Below, one piece after another: positions 54,268 through 63,169 of a stretch of 64,000 nt of DNA; position 1 is the stretch's first letter; each line of letters starts with the position of its first letter. The notes beneath the pieces are model-generated. The model searched no databases and was not told the DNA's origin. It saw nothing but the letters and a program-made list of their open reading frames with translations. Source of the DNA: Paraburkholderia dilworthii (GTDB lineage: Bacteria > Pseudomonadota > Gammaproteobacteria > Burkholderiales > Burkholderiaceae); the NCBI RefSeq assembly GCF_000472525.1, contig NZ_AWZT01000027.1, forward strand, positions 31,885 to 95,884. Direction: 5' to 3'. The translations under genes were made by a program, and so were the position numbers.

Positions 54268-54687
54268 ATGACCACCGCTCAGAATGCGATCGAGAGATTC
54301 AGCCGATATCAACGTCAGTTGGGCGACGCCCAGCCCGCACACTGCGCGGTTCGCGACGTGCTCGACCGCATCGGCGACAAATGGAGCATGCTCATGATCA
54401 TGGAGCTCGCGACGCAATCGCAGCGCTTCAGTGAGCTTCACCGAGCTATCCCGGACATCTCCAAGCGCATGCTTACCCAGACACTCCGCTATCTGGAGCG
54501 CGACGGACTCATCACCCGCCACGTTTTTCCCACCAGCCCGCCAAGCGTCGAATATCGTCTCGCCCCACTAGGCCAATCCCTGTTGGATCCGATGGCGGCC
54601 CTCATCGATTGGGCCGATCGTCGTTATCCCGACATCCATGCCGCGCGCGTCCGGTTTGACGGCGCATCCGGCAATGTTCAGCGCTAG
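54268..54687 (+). CDS. HxlR-family transcriptional regulator
   Basis: 139 residues from the ATG at 54268 with AAAGGG upstream; the in-frame TTG at 54238 is less likely. A cysteine at the start of the domain (AHCAVRDVLDRIGDKWSMLM) is placed like the redox-sensing Cys of YodB/HypR. The winged helix is MELATQSQRFSELHRAIPDI with SKRMLTQTLRYLERDGL. It probably represses the divergent NmrA gene under non-stress conditions. Confidence 0.92.
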   Translation: MTTAQNAIERFSRYQRQLGDAQPAHCAVRDVLDRIGDKWSMLMIMELATQSQRFSELHRAIPDISKRMLTQTLRYLERDGLITRHVFPTSPPSVEYRLAPLGQSLLDPMAALIDWADRRYPDIHAARVRFDGASGNVQR

Positions 54688-54847
54688 AGGGTCAGTCCGA
54701 TATAAGGGCGAAAGCCTGAAGCGGCCAGTTATGTGCTGCTTTGCAGATGGCGCGGAAGGACATATCACGCGTTTCTTGCTCGTCGCCTCCGCGGAAGGGG
54801 GACCACAATGCTTGGGGCGTGTCGGCCGATGCGGCGCTTGTGTCGGA

Positions 54848-55336
54848 CTGCTGCGGCTCGCGCCCAACGTGAGTTCGACTACCGCGAGAGAAAGCGGATT
54901 CTTAAGCGTCGCACGGAGAGAGGGATGGGATGTGGTGATCGACACCTACGTGGGGTATCGACCCCGCGATGCTGAAGCGCTGATCGCTGAGGTGATAAAC
55001 GCCTACCCAGCCCGCCTGGACGCCGTTTTCGCGCCGGCCGAACCAATCTCCTACGGCGTTGTGCGAGTAATTGAAACCGCGGCAATTGGCCAGCGCCCGC
55101 GCCTTGTGCTATTCGACTGGCGTCCGGAATTCCTGTAAGGCCTCAAAAGAGGAATCGTATACGCCGCCATATTGCAGGACCCTTACCGCATGGGTTACCT
55201 CGCCTTGGCGTCCCTGGTCGAGGCACTGCAGGGTCATCCGCCGCCCCACAATATATTCGTCGACGTGGTCACCGTTACGCCGAAAAACATGAATGACCCG
55301 GCGATCCGTTCGTTGTTGGCGAGGTACGCCAAATAA
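54848..55336 (+). pseudogene. Sugar-binding periplasmic protein relic with an in-frame stop
   Basis: Read in one frame, this matches the type I periplasmic binding fold: ESGFLSVARREGWDVVIDTY, AYPARLDAVFAPAEP, then a TAA at 55136-55138 between DWRPEFL and GLKRGIVYAAILQDPYRMGY, continuing to ARYAK and a natural TAA at 55334. The stop interrupts a conserved helix. The N-terminal lobe and signal peptide are missing or eroded. It is a dead ABC-transport component. Confidence 0.75.
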
Positions 55337-55843
55337 GCGGCGTGAGCCACGAGCGTGTTCAGTACCGCTCGACGGGGCAACCGTTGCCGCCGCTTAAATC
55401 GACTCCCGGTCCTTCCCTCTATGGACTGCGTCGGGCTTGGCGAAATCGCGCGCATCCCCCGCTCCCTGGAAGTGCCCACGTCGCGGAATTGCAGCTAACT
55501 GACTAGACACCGCAAAGCTTCATGCACGAACATCGCTTCATTCCGCTGAGCAGCTGTCGCGAGTGGTGTATCCGGCCGCCGTCGCCTGCATGCGTCGCGG
55601 TGCAGTTCAGGGACATGATGAAGTGGTTTCGACCGGCGATGACTTAGCAGAGTGTCGAACGTTGCCAGCCGCACTTTGCGGAAGCCTTCTATTTTGCAGC
55701 CGCCGCGGCACTCACCTACATTCCAACCACTGCACTTCAAAAGAATGCGCCTTAAATTTTCCTTAAGCATCGGATGGTAAATAAGCACCGAGCGCGCTCC
55801 TTCAAGTAGCCGGCGTGCGCGGACAGATAACAGAGCAAAACCT
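55337..55843. other. 507 bases without a recognisable gene
   Basis: This lies between the binding-protein relic and the small ORF at 55844. No supported protein frame was found on either strand; it may be decayed sequence from the same transporter locus. Confidence 0.4.
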
Positions 55844-56125
55844 ATGAGAAAGGGAAAATCGCGCGGTGCCGTGTCGGCGAGCGCGCGCATCGCTTATGCG
55901 CTCGAACTGGCGCGCGGCTCGTCGCACATAAGTAGCACGTTGACTCCAGAAACCGAACAGCGCGCTATTGGTGAGACGCTCGCCGGATTTTGCGAGACGT
56001 ATGGAGAAGCCGAATTGGCAGTGTTCCAGGAACTGCTCGCAGAGGAGCTGCGACGACGTGCCAGGCACGAGACCGCTCTGGCGGTCATTAGCTTCAGACT
56101 CTTCAGTCCCTCGTGCGCACGCTAG
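55844..56125 (+). CDS. Hypothetical 93-aa protein
   Basis: The translation starts MRKGKSRGAVSASARIA and has a helical, Ala/Glu-rich middle (TEQRAIGETLAGFCETYGEA). There is no clear Shine-Dalgarno. It is not recognised. The composition is plausible for a real small cytosolic protein, but it could be chance. Confidence 0.4.
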   Translation: MRKGKSRGAVSASARIAYALELARGSSHISSTLTPETEQRAIGETLAGFCETYGEAELAVFQELLAEELRRRARHETALAVISFRLFSPSCAR

Positions 56126-56466
56126 TCAAGGGCCGTTGTCGCGCGTAAGCGTTCGGCCCGGCACCACCGCGATGGCCGGCACCATGTGACCGACTTGCGG
56201 CACTAATATGGACACGCGACGACCGTCGCAGTGGTTCCCCGCCCACTCGAGTGACTGCGTCGAAGTCGATACCGATACATTCCGCACGCCACATCACGAC
56301 ATCCTTAAGGAAACCTTAACCGAGCCTAACGCTCCCCGATTTAAATTCTTGTGCAAACCCGGCGAAATACAGCTAATCGAAAGTCAACGTTCACGGACTC
56401 GACGCAAACGCGTTGCAAATTGATGGTCCGACAGGTTGTTCTGTTATCCATCAATGAGGACGAGAC
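56126..56466. other. 341 bases without a recognisable gene
   Basis: AT-richer sequence before the phosphodiesterase gene, probably holding its promoter. No supported frame or hairpin. Confidence 0.4.
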
Positions 56467-58158
56467 ATGAACCGAAGAAGACCGCAATGGCCCTTGCAAA
56501 ATTTGTTGTCAAGTGCAGCCGTGACGCTCGCGGCATTTTGCGCAGCGAGTGCAACTGCAGGGGAGGACCATCATCGCGGGCGAGATGGCGATCGTCATGG
56601 CAGCCACTCAGACGTCGCGCGCGTGCTTCTTATCAGCTTCGACGGTCTGCACGAACAAGACGTGGCGCGATGCATCGCCTCGAACGCGTGTCCTAACATC
56701 GCGCTTCTTGCCAAGGCCGGCACCATTTACACCAATGCCCACACGCCGGGTTTGTCAGACTCTTTTCCGGGTCTCGCCGCGCTTGTAACCGGCGGCTCGC
56801 CTAAGAGCGCAGGGCTTTTCTACGACGTCTCGTACGACAGAACGCTATACGCGCCCTCCGACTCCACATGCAGCGGTCCCCAAGGCTGGAACGTCGTGTT
56901 CGACGAAACCACCGGCATCGACGCCGAGAATGGCGGCGCACTGACGCATCTTGATGGCGGTGGCGGATTCAATCCGCAGGCCATCCCTCACGCGAAGATC
57001 AATGGGGTTTGCAAGCCCGTTTATCCGCACGACTATGTAAAGACCAACACGCTCTTCGAAGTCGTCAAACAGAATTTTAGAGGCGCGCGCACGGCTTGGG
57101 CGGACAAGCATGCGTGGGGCTATGACTGGCTGAACGGCCCTTCCGGACGCGGCGTCGACGATGTCATGCGAACCGAGATCAATTCGATCGACCCCGCGAC
57201 CGGCACCGATTACACGGATGTCTACAACCATACCGAAAAGTTCGATGACCTCCACGTCGCAGCAATCATCAATCAAATCGACGGCAAGACATCGAAGGGC
57301 GATGCAGCGGCCAGTGTGCCAACCGTGCTCGGCACCAACTTCCAAACGCTAAGCGTTGCACAAAAGGCGCCAGTGGCCACCGGCGGCGGCTACCTGGATG
57401 CGAGCTTCACGCCCGGCCCGCAAGTCGCAGCGGCCATCGCGTACATCGACGCATCCCTTGGGCGAATGGTGGCCGAACTGAAGCAGCGCGGCCTCTATCA
57501 GTCCACCGCGATTATCGTCACCTCAAAGCATGGCCAGTCGCCCACGGACCACTCGAAGCTGGTGAAAAACGGCGACACGCTGTCCAAGCTGCTTGAATCA
57601 GGCAACTATTTCGATCCGGGCGGCAACATTGGACAAGCGAATACAAAAAGCGGCAGCCTCAATGACGGAACAGAACTCACAGCTACAGGCTTCATACAGA
57701 CCGACGACGTCGGGCTCGTGTGGCTGCGCGATCAGAGTCAGCTCGCCGCCGCCGTCAAGACGCTTAAGGACAACCTGAGTTGCAATGCGCCCGGAATCTG
57801 CGCGGACGGCCCGCAGGCTTATATTCTCTATGGCCGTCCGCTGGCGGCGCGCTTTGGCGACCCAGCGCGGGGCCGAACACCGGACATCATCGTTCAGCCG
57901 AACCCTGGCGTCATCTACACGAGTAGCACCAAGAAGGACGAGGAACACGGAGGCAATGCGCCGGATGACAGCCACCTGGGCCTCATCGTCTACGTACCCG
58001 GTGCTCCCGGTGTAGGTCGGGAGGTCGGTGAGCGCGTGCAGACAACGCAGGTCGCGCCAACGATACTGCGCGTGCTCGGGCTCGATCCGAAGCTGCTTGA
58101 CGCAGTGGTATTGGAGGGCACGCAGCCGTTGCCGGGCTTCGACGCACGAAGCTTCTAG
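56467..58158 (+). CDS. Secreted type I phosphodiesterase/nucleotide pyrophosphatase-like protein
   Basis: 563 residues. An N-terminal signal (cleavage near ASATA) is followed by a His/Asp-rich linker and an alkaline-phosphatase-fold domain. LLISFDGLHEQD carries the first metal Asp; DSFPGLAALVTGG holds the Ser/Thr nucleophile region; IVTSKHGQSPTDH and DEEHGGNAPDDSHLG hold later metal ligands. It is exported, and may cleave phosphodiesters for phosphate supply. A good stem-loop follows the stop. Cysteines (CIASNAC; SCNAPGIC) may form disulfides. Confidence 0.9.
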   Translation: MNRRRPQWPLQNLLSSAAVTLAAFCAASATAGEDHHRGRDGDRHGSHSDVARVLLISFDGLHEQDVARCIASNACPNIALLAKAGTIYTNAHTPGLSDSFPGLAALVTGGSPKSAGLFYDVSYDRTLYAPSDSTCSGPQGWNVVFDETTGIDAENGGALTHLDGGGGFNPQAIPHAKINGVCKPVYPHDYVKTNTLFEVVKQNFRGARTAWADKHAWGYDWLNGPSGRGVDDVMRTEINSIDPATGTDYTDVYNHTEKFDDLHVAAIINQIDGKTSKGDAAASVPTVLGTNFQTLSVAQKAPVATGGGYLDASFTPGPQVAAAIAYIDASLGRMVAELKQRGLYQSTAIIVTSKHGQSPTDHSKLVKNGDTLSKLLESGNYFDPGGNIGQANTKSGSLNDGTELTATGFIQTDDVGLVWLRDQSQLAAAVKTLKDNLSCNAPGICADGPQAYILYGRPLAARFGDPARGRTPDIIVQPNPGVIYTSSTKKDEEHGGNAPDDSHLGLIVYVPGAPGVGREVGERVQTTQVAPTILRVLGLDPKLLDAVVLEGTQPLPGFDARSF

Positions 58159-58166
58159 ACGGTTCA

Positions 58167-58198
58167 GGCTGCGGACGCCGCTCGCAGCGTCTGCAGCC
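58167..58198 (+). terminator. Stem-loop after the phosphodiesterase gene
   Basis: GGCTGCGGACGC and GCGTCTGCAGCC pair over 12 bp with one G-T, loop of 8. It starts nine bases after the stop codon. There is no clear T-run, so it may be a weak or factor-dependent terminator. Confidence 0.5.
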
Positions 58199-58430
58199 GC
58201 CTGGAATAATAGCGGCCCTCAACGCCGTCCGAGCACCAGTGCGCACCATTTGCGCTAGCGGACGGAGTCTTGGCACTTTGCGTTTTCCAATGTCGTACAG
58301 TCCTGATCTATGGCCGCTCAAAAATGTGCAAAGTAACTCGGATGCCACCGCCCGCCTTCACGGTACGCGTGGCTGGACGGCGCTTGCGCGTTGTGTCGGC
58401 TTCCGGGCCAGCGGATCGTCGCGACGCTTG

Positions 58431-59340
58431 CTAGCCGCTGCGCAGACCTGTTAAAGCAACGCTAAGTCCGGGCCGCCCGTTATTGTTCTCCGGACGAAGC
58501 GTGGCGTTATGCCTCTGTGCGATGCGCGACGCAATTGCCAGTCCCAGACCACTACCCTGCTCCTTTCTCCCGATGCTGCCATAGAAGCGGTCAAAAACCC
58601 GTTCAAGTTCTGTCTCGGGAATCCCGGGGCCGCTATCGACGACCCGTACGCTGACTTCCGCTCCGTTTCGGGCAAGTATTACGTCGACCTTCCCGTGTTC
58701 CGGCGTATAGCGGATAGCGTTGTCAATCACGTTGTTTAGCAGGACTTCGATACCGCCGGCTTCTGCGTGGACGTTATAGAGATCATGAGCAGTGGAGGCA
58801 TCGTCGCACTCCAGCCCGAGATCAATTTTCCTGGCCTCGGCGAGAACGGAAGCGTCTGCAACTGCGCGCTCCGCCAATCCCCGCAGACTGACGACTTTGA
58901 ACTGCACAGCACGGGGAGCATCTTCGCGTGCAAGAGTCAGGAGTTGCTGCACGAGGTGGATCAACCGGTCGAGCCTGCCCTCGATGCGCGCAAACGTGGT
59001 CGAACCGGCTACTGAGCCATCACGCTCCGCAGTCTGTATCTGAAGTTTCAATGCGGCTAGCGGCGAACGAAGTTCGTGCGCGGCGTCAGCCACGAATGTG
59101 CGTTGAGACTGTGATGCGATGTCGAGCCGGTTCAGCAGATCATTCAAACCATCGACAAGCGGCTTCAACTCGACAGGAACACGCCCGGCGAGATGCAATG
59201 GAGCAAGTGAGTCTAATGAAACTGTCGCGAGCGCGTGCGAGATCCTGTCAAGCGGCACACGAGGCCGATGGCGGGACTGTCGCGGTCGATATGCCGATAT
59301 CAGACTCGACGTTGTTCCTGTGCTGATTTGTGACGCGGCA
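58431..59340 (-). pseudogene. Histidine kinase lacking its sensor and membrane part
   Basis: The C-terminal kinase core is intact: HAMP-like PLDRISHALATVSLDSLAPL, H-box FVADAAHELRSPLAAL, N-box NNVIDNAIRYTPEHG, G1 VRVVDSGPGIP and G2 GSGLGLAIASRIAQ. QseC/TctE-type kinases have about 150 more N-terminal residues with two membrane helices, which are missing here. The upstream sequence instead meets an oppositely oriented PAP2 fragment. No response-regulator gene is adjacent. It is a beheaded remnant. Confidence 0.75.
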
Positions 59341-59396
59341 AGCCGCACACCTCCCCTGACGAATTAATTTACATACTTCTTCGCGATGACAAAGCT

Positions 59397-59629
59397 CGAA
59401 GCGCTCAGGACTCGCTCTATTCGTCGGCGCGGCAGTCGCTTGGGCACGCGTATTCGTGGGCGTGCATTTTCCGCTCGATATGATGGGGGCCGCTGTTGTC
59501 GCGTGCCTCGCCTACGCGCTGATGACGCCGCTCTGGAGAATCGGCGGCACGCCCATAACATCCTCAGCGATCGCGCTGTATCGCAAGCTGCTCACAACAC
59601 CGATTGCCCTCGGCTGGCTGCGTCGCTGA
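59397..59629 (+). pseudogene. Orphan C-terminal fragment of a PAP2-family phosphatase
   Basis: A frame closed at 59627-59629 (TGA) reads KRSGLALFVGAAVAWARVFV, then GVHFPLDMMGAAVVACLAYA and ends LGWLRR. It contains the last PAP2 motif (R-x5-HxxxD, here ARVFVGVHFPLD). The first two motifs and any start codon are absent. It abuts the truncated kinase head-on. An intact PAP2 gene lies at 61447-62139 but is not obviously the same gene. Confidence 0.7.
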
Positions 59630-59679
59630 TCGACCGTGCACACCGGCTGCGTGCGGTAAAAGAAGGCGCGAAGCTCTGC

Positions 59680-61245
59680 TCATCGAGGAAGCATTCGGTA
59701 AAGTCGATGTTCCGGTAGAGTCGCAACAAGTTGCCAACCAGTCAGTGTTTCAGACAGGCGCCGTTGCGGATCGAACACGGCCAGATAGACTTCCGTGAAT
59801 CGGGTTTGCAGGTCCGGAAATCTGTCTTGCAAGTCTGCCGCCCACGCGCGCAACATGCCGTCGTTTGCGAGGAATGCAGTGTCGCCGTTTTCGATATCGT
59901 CCTGGAACTTCCTCAATGCGACGTTTTCAGCGCGGTAAAGCACCGGCTGCTGGCCAGGCTTCAGATAAAGGTCCGGTACGAGGACCCGATCAAGCGTTGC
60001 AAGCGCGACGACCTTATCCAGGTACGGATTCCAGCGGTGAGGGTCGACCCTTGGGGATGGGTACGTCGTATCCTGCTTGTATTGAAACAGGACCGAGCCC
60101 GGTTTCAAGGACGCGAACGTAGAGCGGTATGCCTGAATGGCAGGCTTTGCAGCGCGCCAATCGGCCGTCACCGTCGCAATGCGAAACAGGAAAACAATTG
60201 CAAGCGCGAGCGCGCCGACACGTTGCAGACGCGGTGCCGACGCCCGCACATCCACCAGTGCAGTCAGCAGGAATGCGAAGCTGAGCGCGCATCGCTCGAC
60301 CACGCCATAAGAAGCAAATGCGGAAAACGGCGCGAACAGTGCTACGAGCGGAAGCACAATTACCGTTATCCGGCACTCAGGCTTACACGTCCACCATCTC
60401 AAGAGAAAGCCGACGGCTAACGTCAGACCCAGGCTCGCCAGAACTGTGACGTCGGCCGGGGGATTGCCGATAGCGAAGACATCGAGCCAACCGCGGACCT
60501 TGGCGAATATATGAACGAAGCCAAAATCGACCGAGCCACGAAGTCCGCCGGTACTGCTATGCGCCAGCAATACCAAGGGAAGTATCAACGGAACCAGGCT
60601 TGCGCTTGCGTGCCTGACGAGCGAGCGGCTTAGCAGCATCCCTTCCTGCAGGAAACAGCCAAGCTCCCAAGTCCCTATGACCAGTGCAAAAACGGCCAAA
60701 GGAAAAAGATGGCAAAAGTAAATCACAAGCGCGCAGCAAGACGACGCTATGATTCGCACGACCGTGGACGGACGAAGCGCCACATGCAAGGCTATGGCCC
60801 ACAAACAAAGGCCGACCCCGAACAGAAAGTTGTCGTAACCGCGTATCAGGATCCAGTTGTAGAGAAGCAGAAAACTGAGCAGCGGGAACCACGACCAGCG
60901 GCCATTCACGGCACGGCTGAGAATCAGGCAGCCCGAGCTCAGCAACGCGAGTTCGACGACGATAAAAAGCCATGCGGCCCACTCTACCGGCATCAGCTTC
61001 GCGATCCACGGGACAGTCAGGTCCATCGCAAGATCGGGTAAGGGGTCCCACCTAACTATGAAGTTGCCAGCGTAGGAACCCGGATGCCCCAGAATGTCTA
61101 CTCTGACGATGTTATAGAAGTGCTGCCCCAATGGTGGCATCGACGAGACGAAGAGCGGCGATGAAGCCACAACAGTGGCAATCAGCCAGATGCTCCACAA
61201 ATACAACGGCCTGCCACTCTGCACCGTTCCCTTTCGAGCAGTCAT
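59680..61245 (-). CDS. Large polytopic membrane protein, glycosyltransferase-C-like
   Basis: 521 residues from the ATG at 61245 with GGAGC upstream. About ten to eleven hydrophobic helices are followed by a C-terminal soluble domain of roughly 130 residues (QYKQDTTYPSPRVDPHRWNP; FDPQRRLSETLTGWQLV). The layout resembles GT-C/DUF2029-like enzymes using polyprenyl-linked sugars, but no defining motif is clear. Its neighbour, a PAP2 phosphatase, fits lipid-carrier recycling. The function is inferred only. Confidence 0.75.
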   Translation of the reverse strand: MTARKGTVQSGRPLYLWSIWLIATVVASSPLFVSSMPPLGQHFYNIVRVDILGHPGSYAGNFIVRWDPLPDLAMDLTVPWIAKLMPVEWAAWLFIVVELALLSSGCLILSRAVNGRWSWFPLLSFLLLYNWILIRGYDNFLFGVGLCLWAIALHVALRPSTVVRIIASSCCALVIYFCHLFPLAVFALVIGTWELGCFLQEGMLLSRSLVRHASASLVPLILPLVLLAHSSTGGLRGSVDFGFVHIFAKVRGWLDVFAIGNPPADVTVLASLGLTLAVGFLLRWWTCKPECRITVIVLPLVALFAPFSAFASYGVVERCALSFAFLLTALVDVRASAPRLQRVGALALAIVFLFRIATVTADWRAAKPAIQAYRSTFASLKPGSVLFQYKQDTTYPSPRVDPHRWNPYLDKVVALATLDRVLVPDLYLKPGQQPVLYRAENVALRKFQDDIENGDTAFLANDGMLRAWAADLQDRFPDLQTRFTEVYLAVFDPQRRLSETLTGWQLVATLPEHRLYRMLPR

Positions 61246-61446
61246 CAAAGCTCCTTTTCTGACTGTGTCGACGTTTTGCGCTGCGATATCTTTTGGAAGA
61301 AAGCTGGCGCTCATCCCGCCTCTTCGTTGGCGTCGCAAAGCGACCTCCTAGCTGCATGTTCCGGGGGGATGCGAGACAAGACGGTCGGCCTTCGCACGAG
61401 CACCTCCGCCTCGATCGTTCCGTCAACCGTATGGAAAACAAACGAA

Positions 61447-62139
61447 TCAAACAACTTTGAGGACGGACGTGGCGAAGGCTCTAATTTCATCGAACTGAGT
61501 AACAAGTTCCACGCAAAGCACGAATCCAAGCATCGCCGATGGTCCCGGGTTGCGCTCGATCCAACGCAGCATATAGGTCGCGTAATGTCTTCTCACAGAA
61601 TCGCGAGTCATGATGAAAGTAATGACGATGCCAATCGCGGCTCCTCCCAATAGGTCCGTGGGGTAATGGAACCCGAGGTAGGCGCGCGGAATGCAAATGA
61701 AAATAGCGACATACAGGAGCGCTAGAATGCCGACGCGGCGAGAGACGATGAAGATGCCTACCGCAATCGACATCCACAGCATTGCGTGATCGCTCGGAAA
61801 TGAACTCCACCCTGCCAACAGGCTTTCGCTTTGCGGCACAACGGGGAAATGAAGATGCAGCTCGGCCGAATACGCTGGGCGCATGCGAAACGGTAAAAAA
61901 TGTGCCAGAAGTCTTCCAGCCAGAAGAGCCAATAGTCCGCTCACGGTAGTCGCAATAACGACTTCACGCCGCCATTGCCGATGCTCGGCCGACTGGAACC
62001 ATAGCCACCATAGAACGGGAACCAGAATCAAACCTTTGAACGTGTACATGTCCGCGATGGCTCGCACGGCATGATTGCACAGAGCACAAGAATTGAATCC
62101 GCTAAAAAAAGTCTCGATGCTCGTATCGAAGCTGTTCAT
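61447..62139 (-). CDS. PAP2-family membrane phosphatase
   Basis: 230 residues from the ATG at 62139. About six helices. The three PAP2 motifs: a relaxed first motif near RLLAHFLPFRMRP, then SSFPSDHAMLW (PSDH), and RAYLGFHYPTDLLGG (R-x5-HxxxD). Members dephosphorylate lipid phosphates such as undecaprenyl pyrophosphate. It lies 201 bases upstream of the polytopic membrane-protein gene on the same strand and may work with it in cell-envelope glycan handling. Confidence 0.9.
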   Translation of the reverse strand: MNSFDTSIETFFSGFNSCALCNHAVRAIADMYTFKGLILVPVLWWLWFQSAEHRQWRREVVIATTVSGLLALLAGRLLAHFLPFRMRPAYSAELHLHFPVVPQSESLLAGWSSFPSDHAMLWMSIAVGIFIVSRRVGILALLYVAIFICIPRAYLGFHYPTDLLGGAAIGIVITFIMTRDSVRRHYATYMLRWIERNPGPSAMLGFVLCVELVTQFDEIRAFATSVLKVV

Positions 62140-63169
62140 TTTTCGCGTAGACAATAGGGTATGTACTGAGACTGGACGGTGGCCGTCCTTCTCGCGGAGT
62201 CAGTCCGTTCAACGAGCCGCTCGGCTGCTGCGGTACACCCAGATTATGTTATTTGCCACCGTGCAACGCTCGGAATCGGCTCTCGAATGCGCGCTTGCGC
62301 ACGCTTTATCCCAAAAACTTTTTTGTTGTGGCCGAAAATGAAGAATGCTCTCTCAGATCGGCCTCGAGCTCCCGACTCGACGTTCGCCCCACACTCGCCG
62401 TCATCGAACATCGTCTACGCGCGCAACAGATCGCGAGGCACTTGTATGAGCGGGGAAGTTCAAGTCCGGAAGATGCGCGCTGCAGCGCTCGCACTTTGAA
62501 GGATGAAACCGCTTCGCCGGACGCAACGCGAAACAGAACGATTTCGAGGATCGCAATGGCAACCATCAGGCAATAAGCAACGCTCAGTTCGGCGCGCTTG
62601 AGCACGAGTGCATAAGGGCGGAGCCGGCACCGTACGCCGCTATCCGGGCGAGTCGATAAAGCAACGGTCGGGCGCTGATCCGGATAACGACGGATCATTG
62701 CCAACCCGCCACGCAATGCGCAAAACAATACTTCAAGGCACTACGCGTGCCGCTAAGACGCTCATGTCGTCAGAGAAGAAAGTCTAGCTAAGTCTGCTGC
62801 ATAACGCCGGCAAACCTATGCCGGCGTGGCGGATTTAGACGCACCCAGACAAGTGGAGACACACCGCCCGGAATGACGGAATAGCGGAATTTATTGTTTC
62901 CGTTGCAGCATCTAATGGCTCAACTTGGACGACCGCAGGCAGGTCTCTGAGTTTTGCTATTCGTTGTCGTCGAAGTATTGAAGGGGCCTTGCCGGGCAGG
63001 CCTCCGGCGACCTACCTACGCCAAACCCTGTCCGTGCGCACTTCCCTGACAACTCCTCAATTGGAGCAGCAATCAATCGGTTGAAGACGATGGGTCAACC
63101 GGCCAGTTCCGGAGAGAACGCAAGTTCCACTGCCCGCAGCTATAAATGTTCCGCAGACGGACGTTGGGT
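62140..63169. other. About 1 kb without a recognisable gene
   Basis: Frames on both strands are unconvincing. A minus-strand frame (62306-62728) has one hydrophobic helix but no recognised homologue. A stem-loop, CGCCGGC-aaacctat-GCCGGCG, lies at 62805-62826. A GGACGG-tgg-CCGTCC repeat is at 62174-62188. The region may contain decayed genes. Confidence 0.4.
62805..62826. terminator. GC stem-loop in the spacer before the adhesin
   Basis: A perfect 7-bp stem with an 8-base loop, no T-run. It lies 344 bases beyond the adhesin stop, so it is not clearly linked to it. Confidence 0.3.

Noticed and set aside
62306..62728. A possible minus-strand membrane protein
   Set aside because: Only one hydrophobic stretch, no RBS and no recognised motif; the flanks are Arg/Ser-rich like other chance frames.
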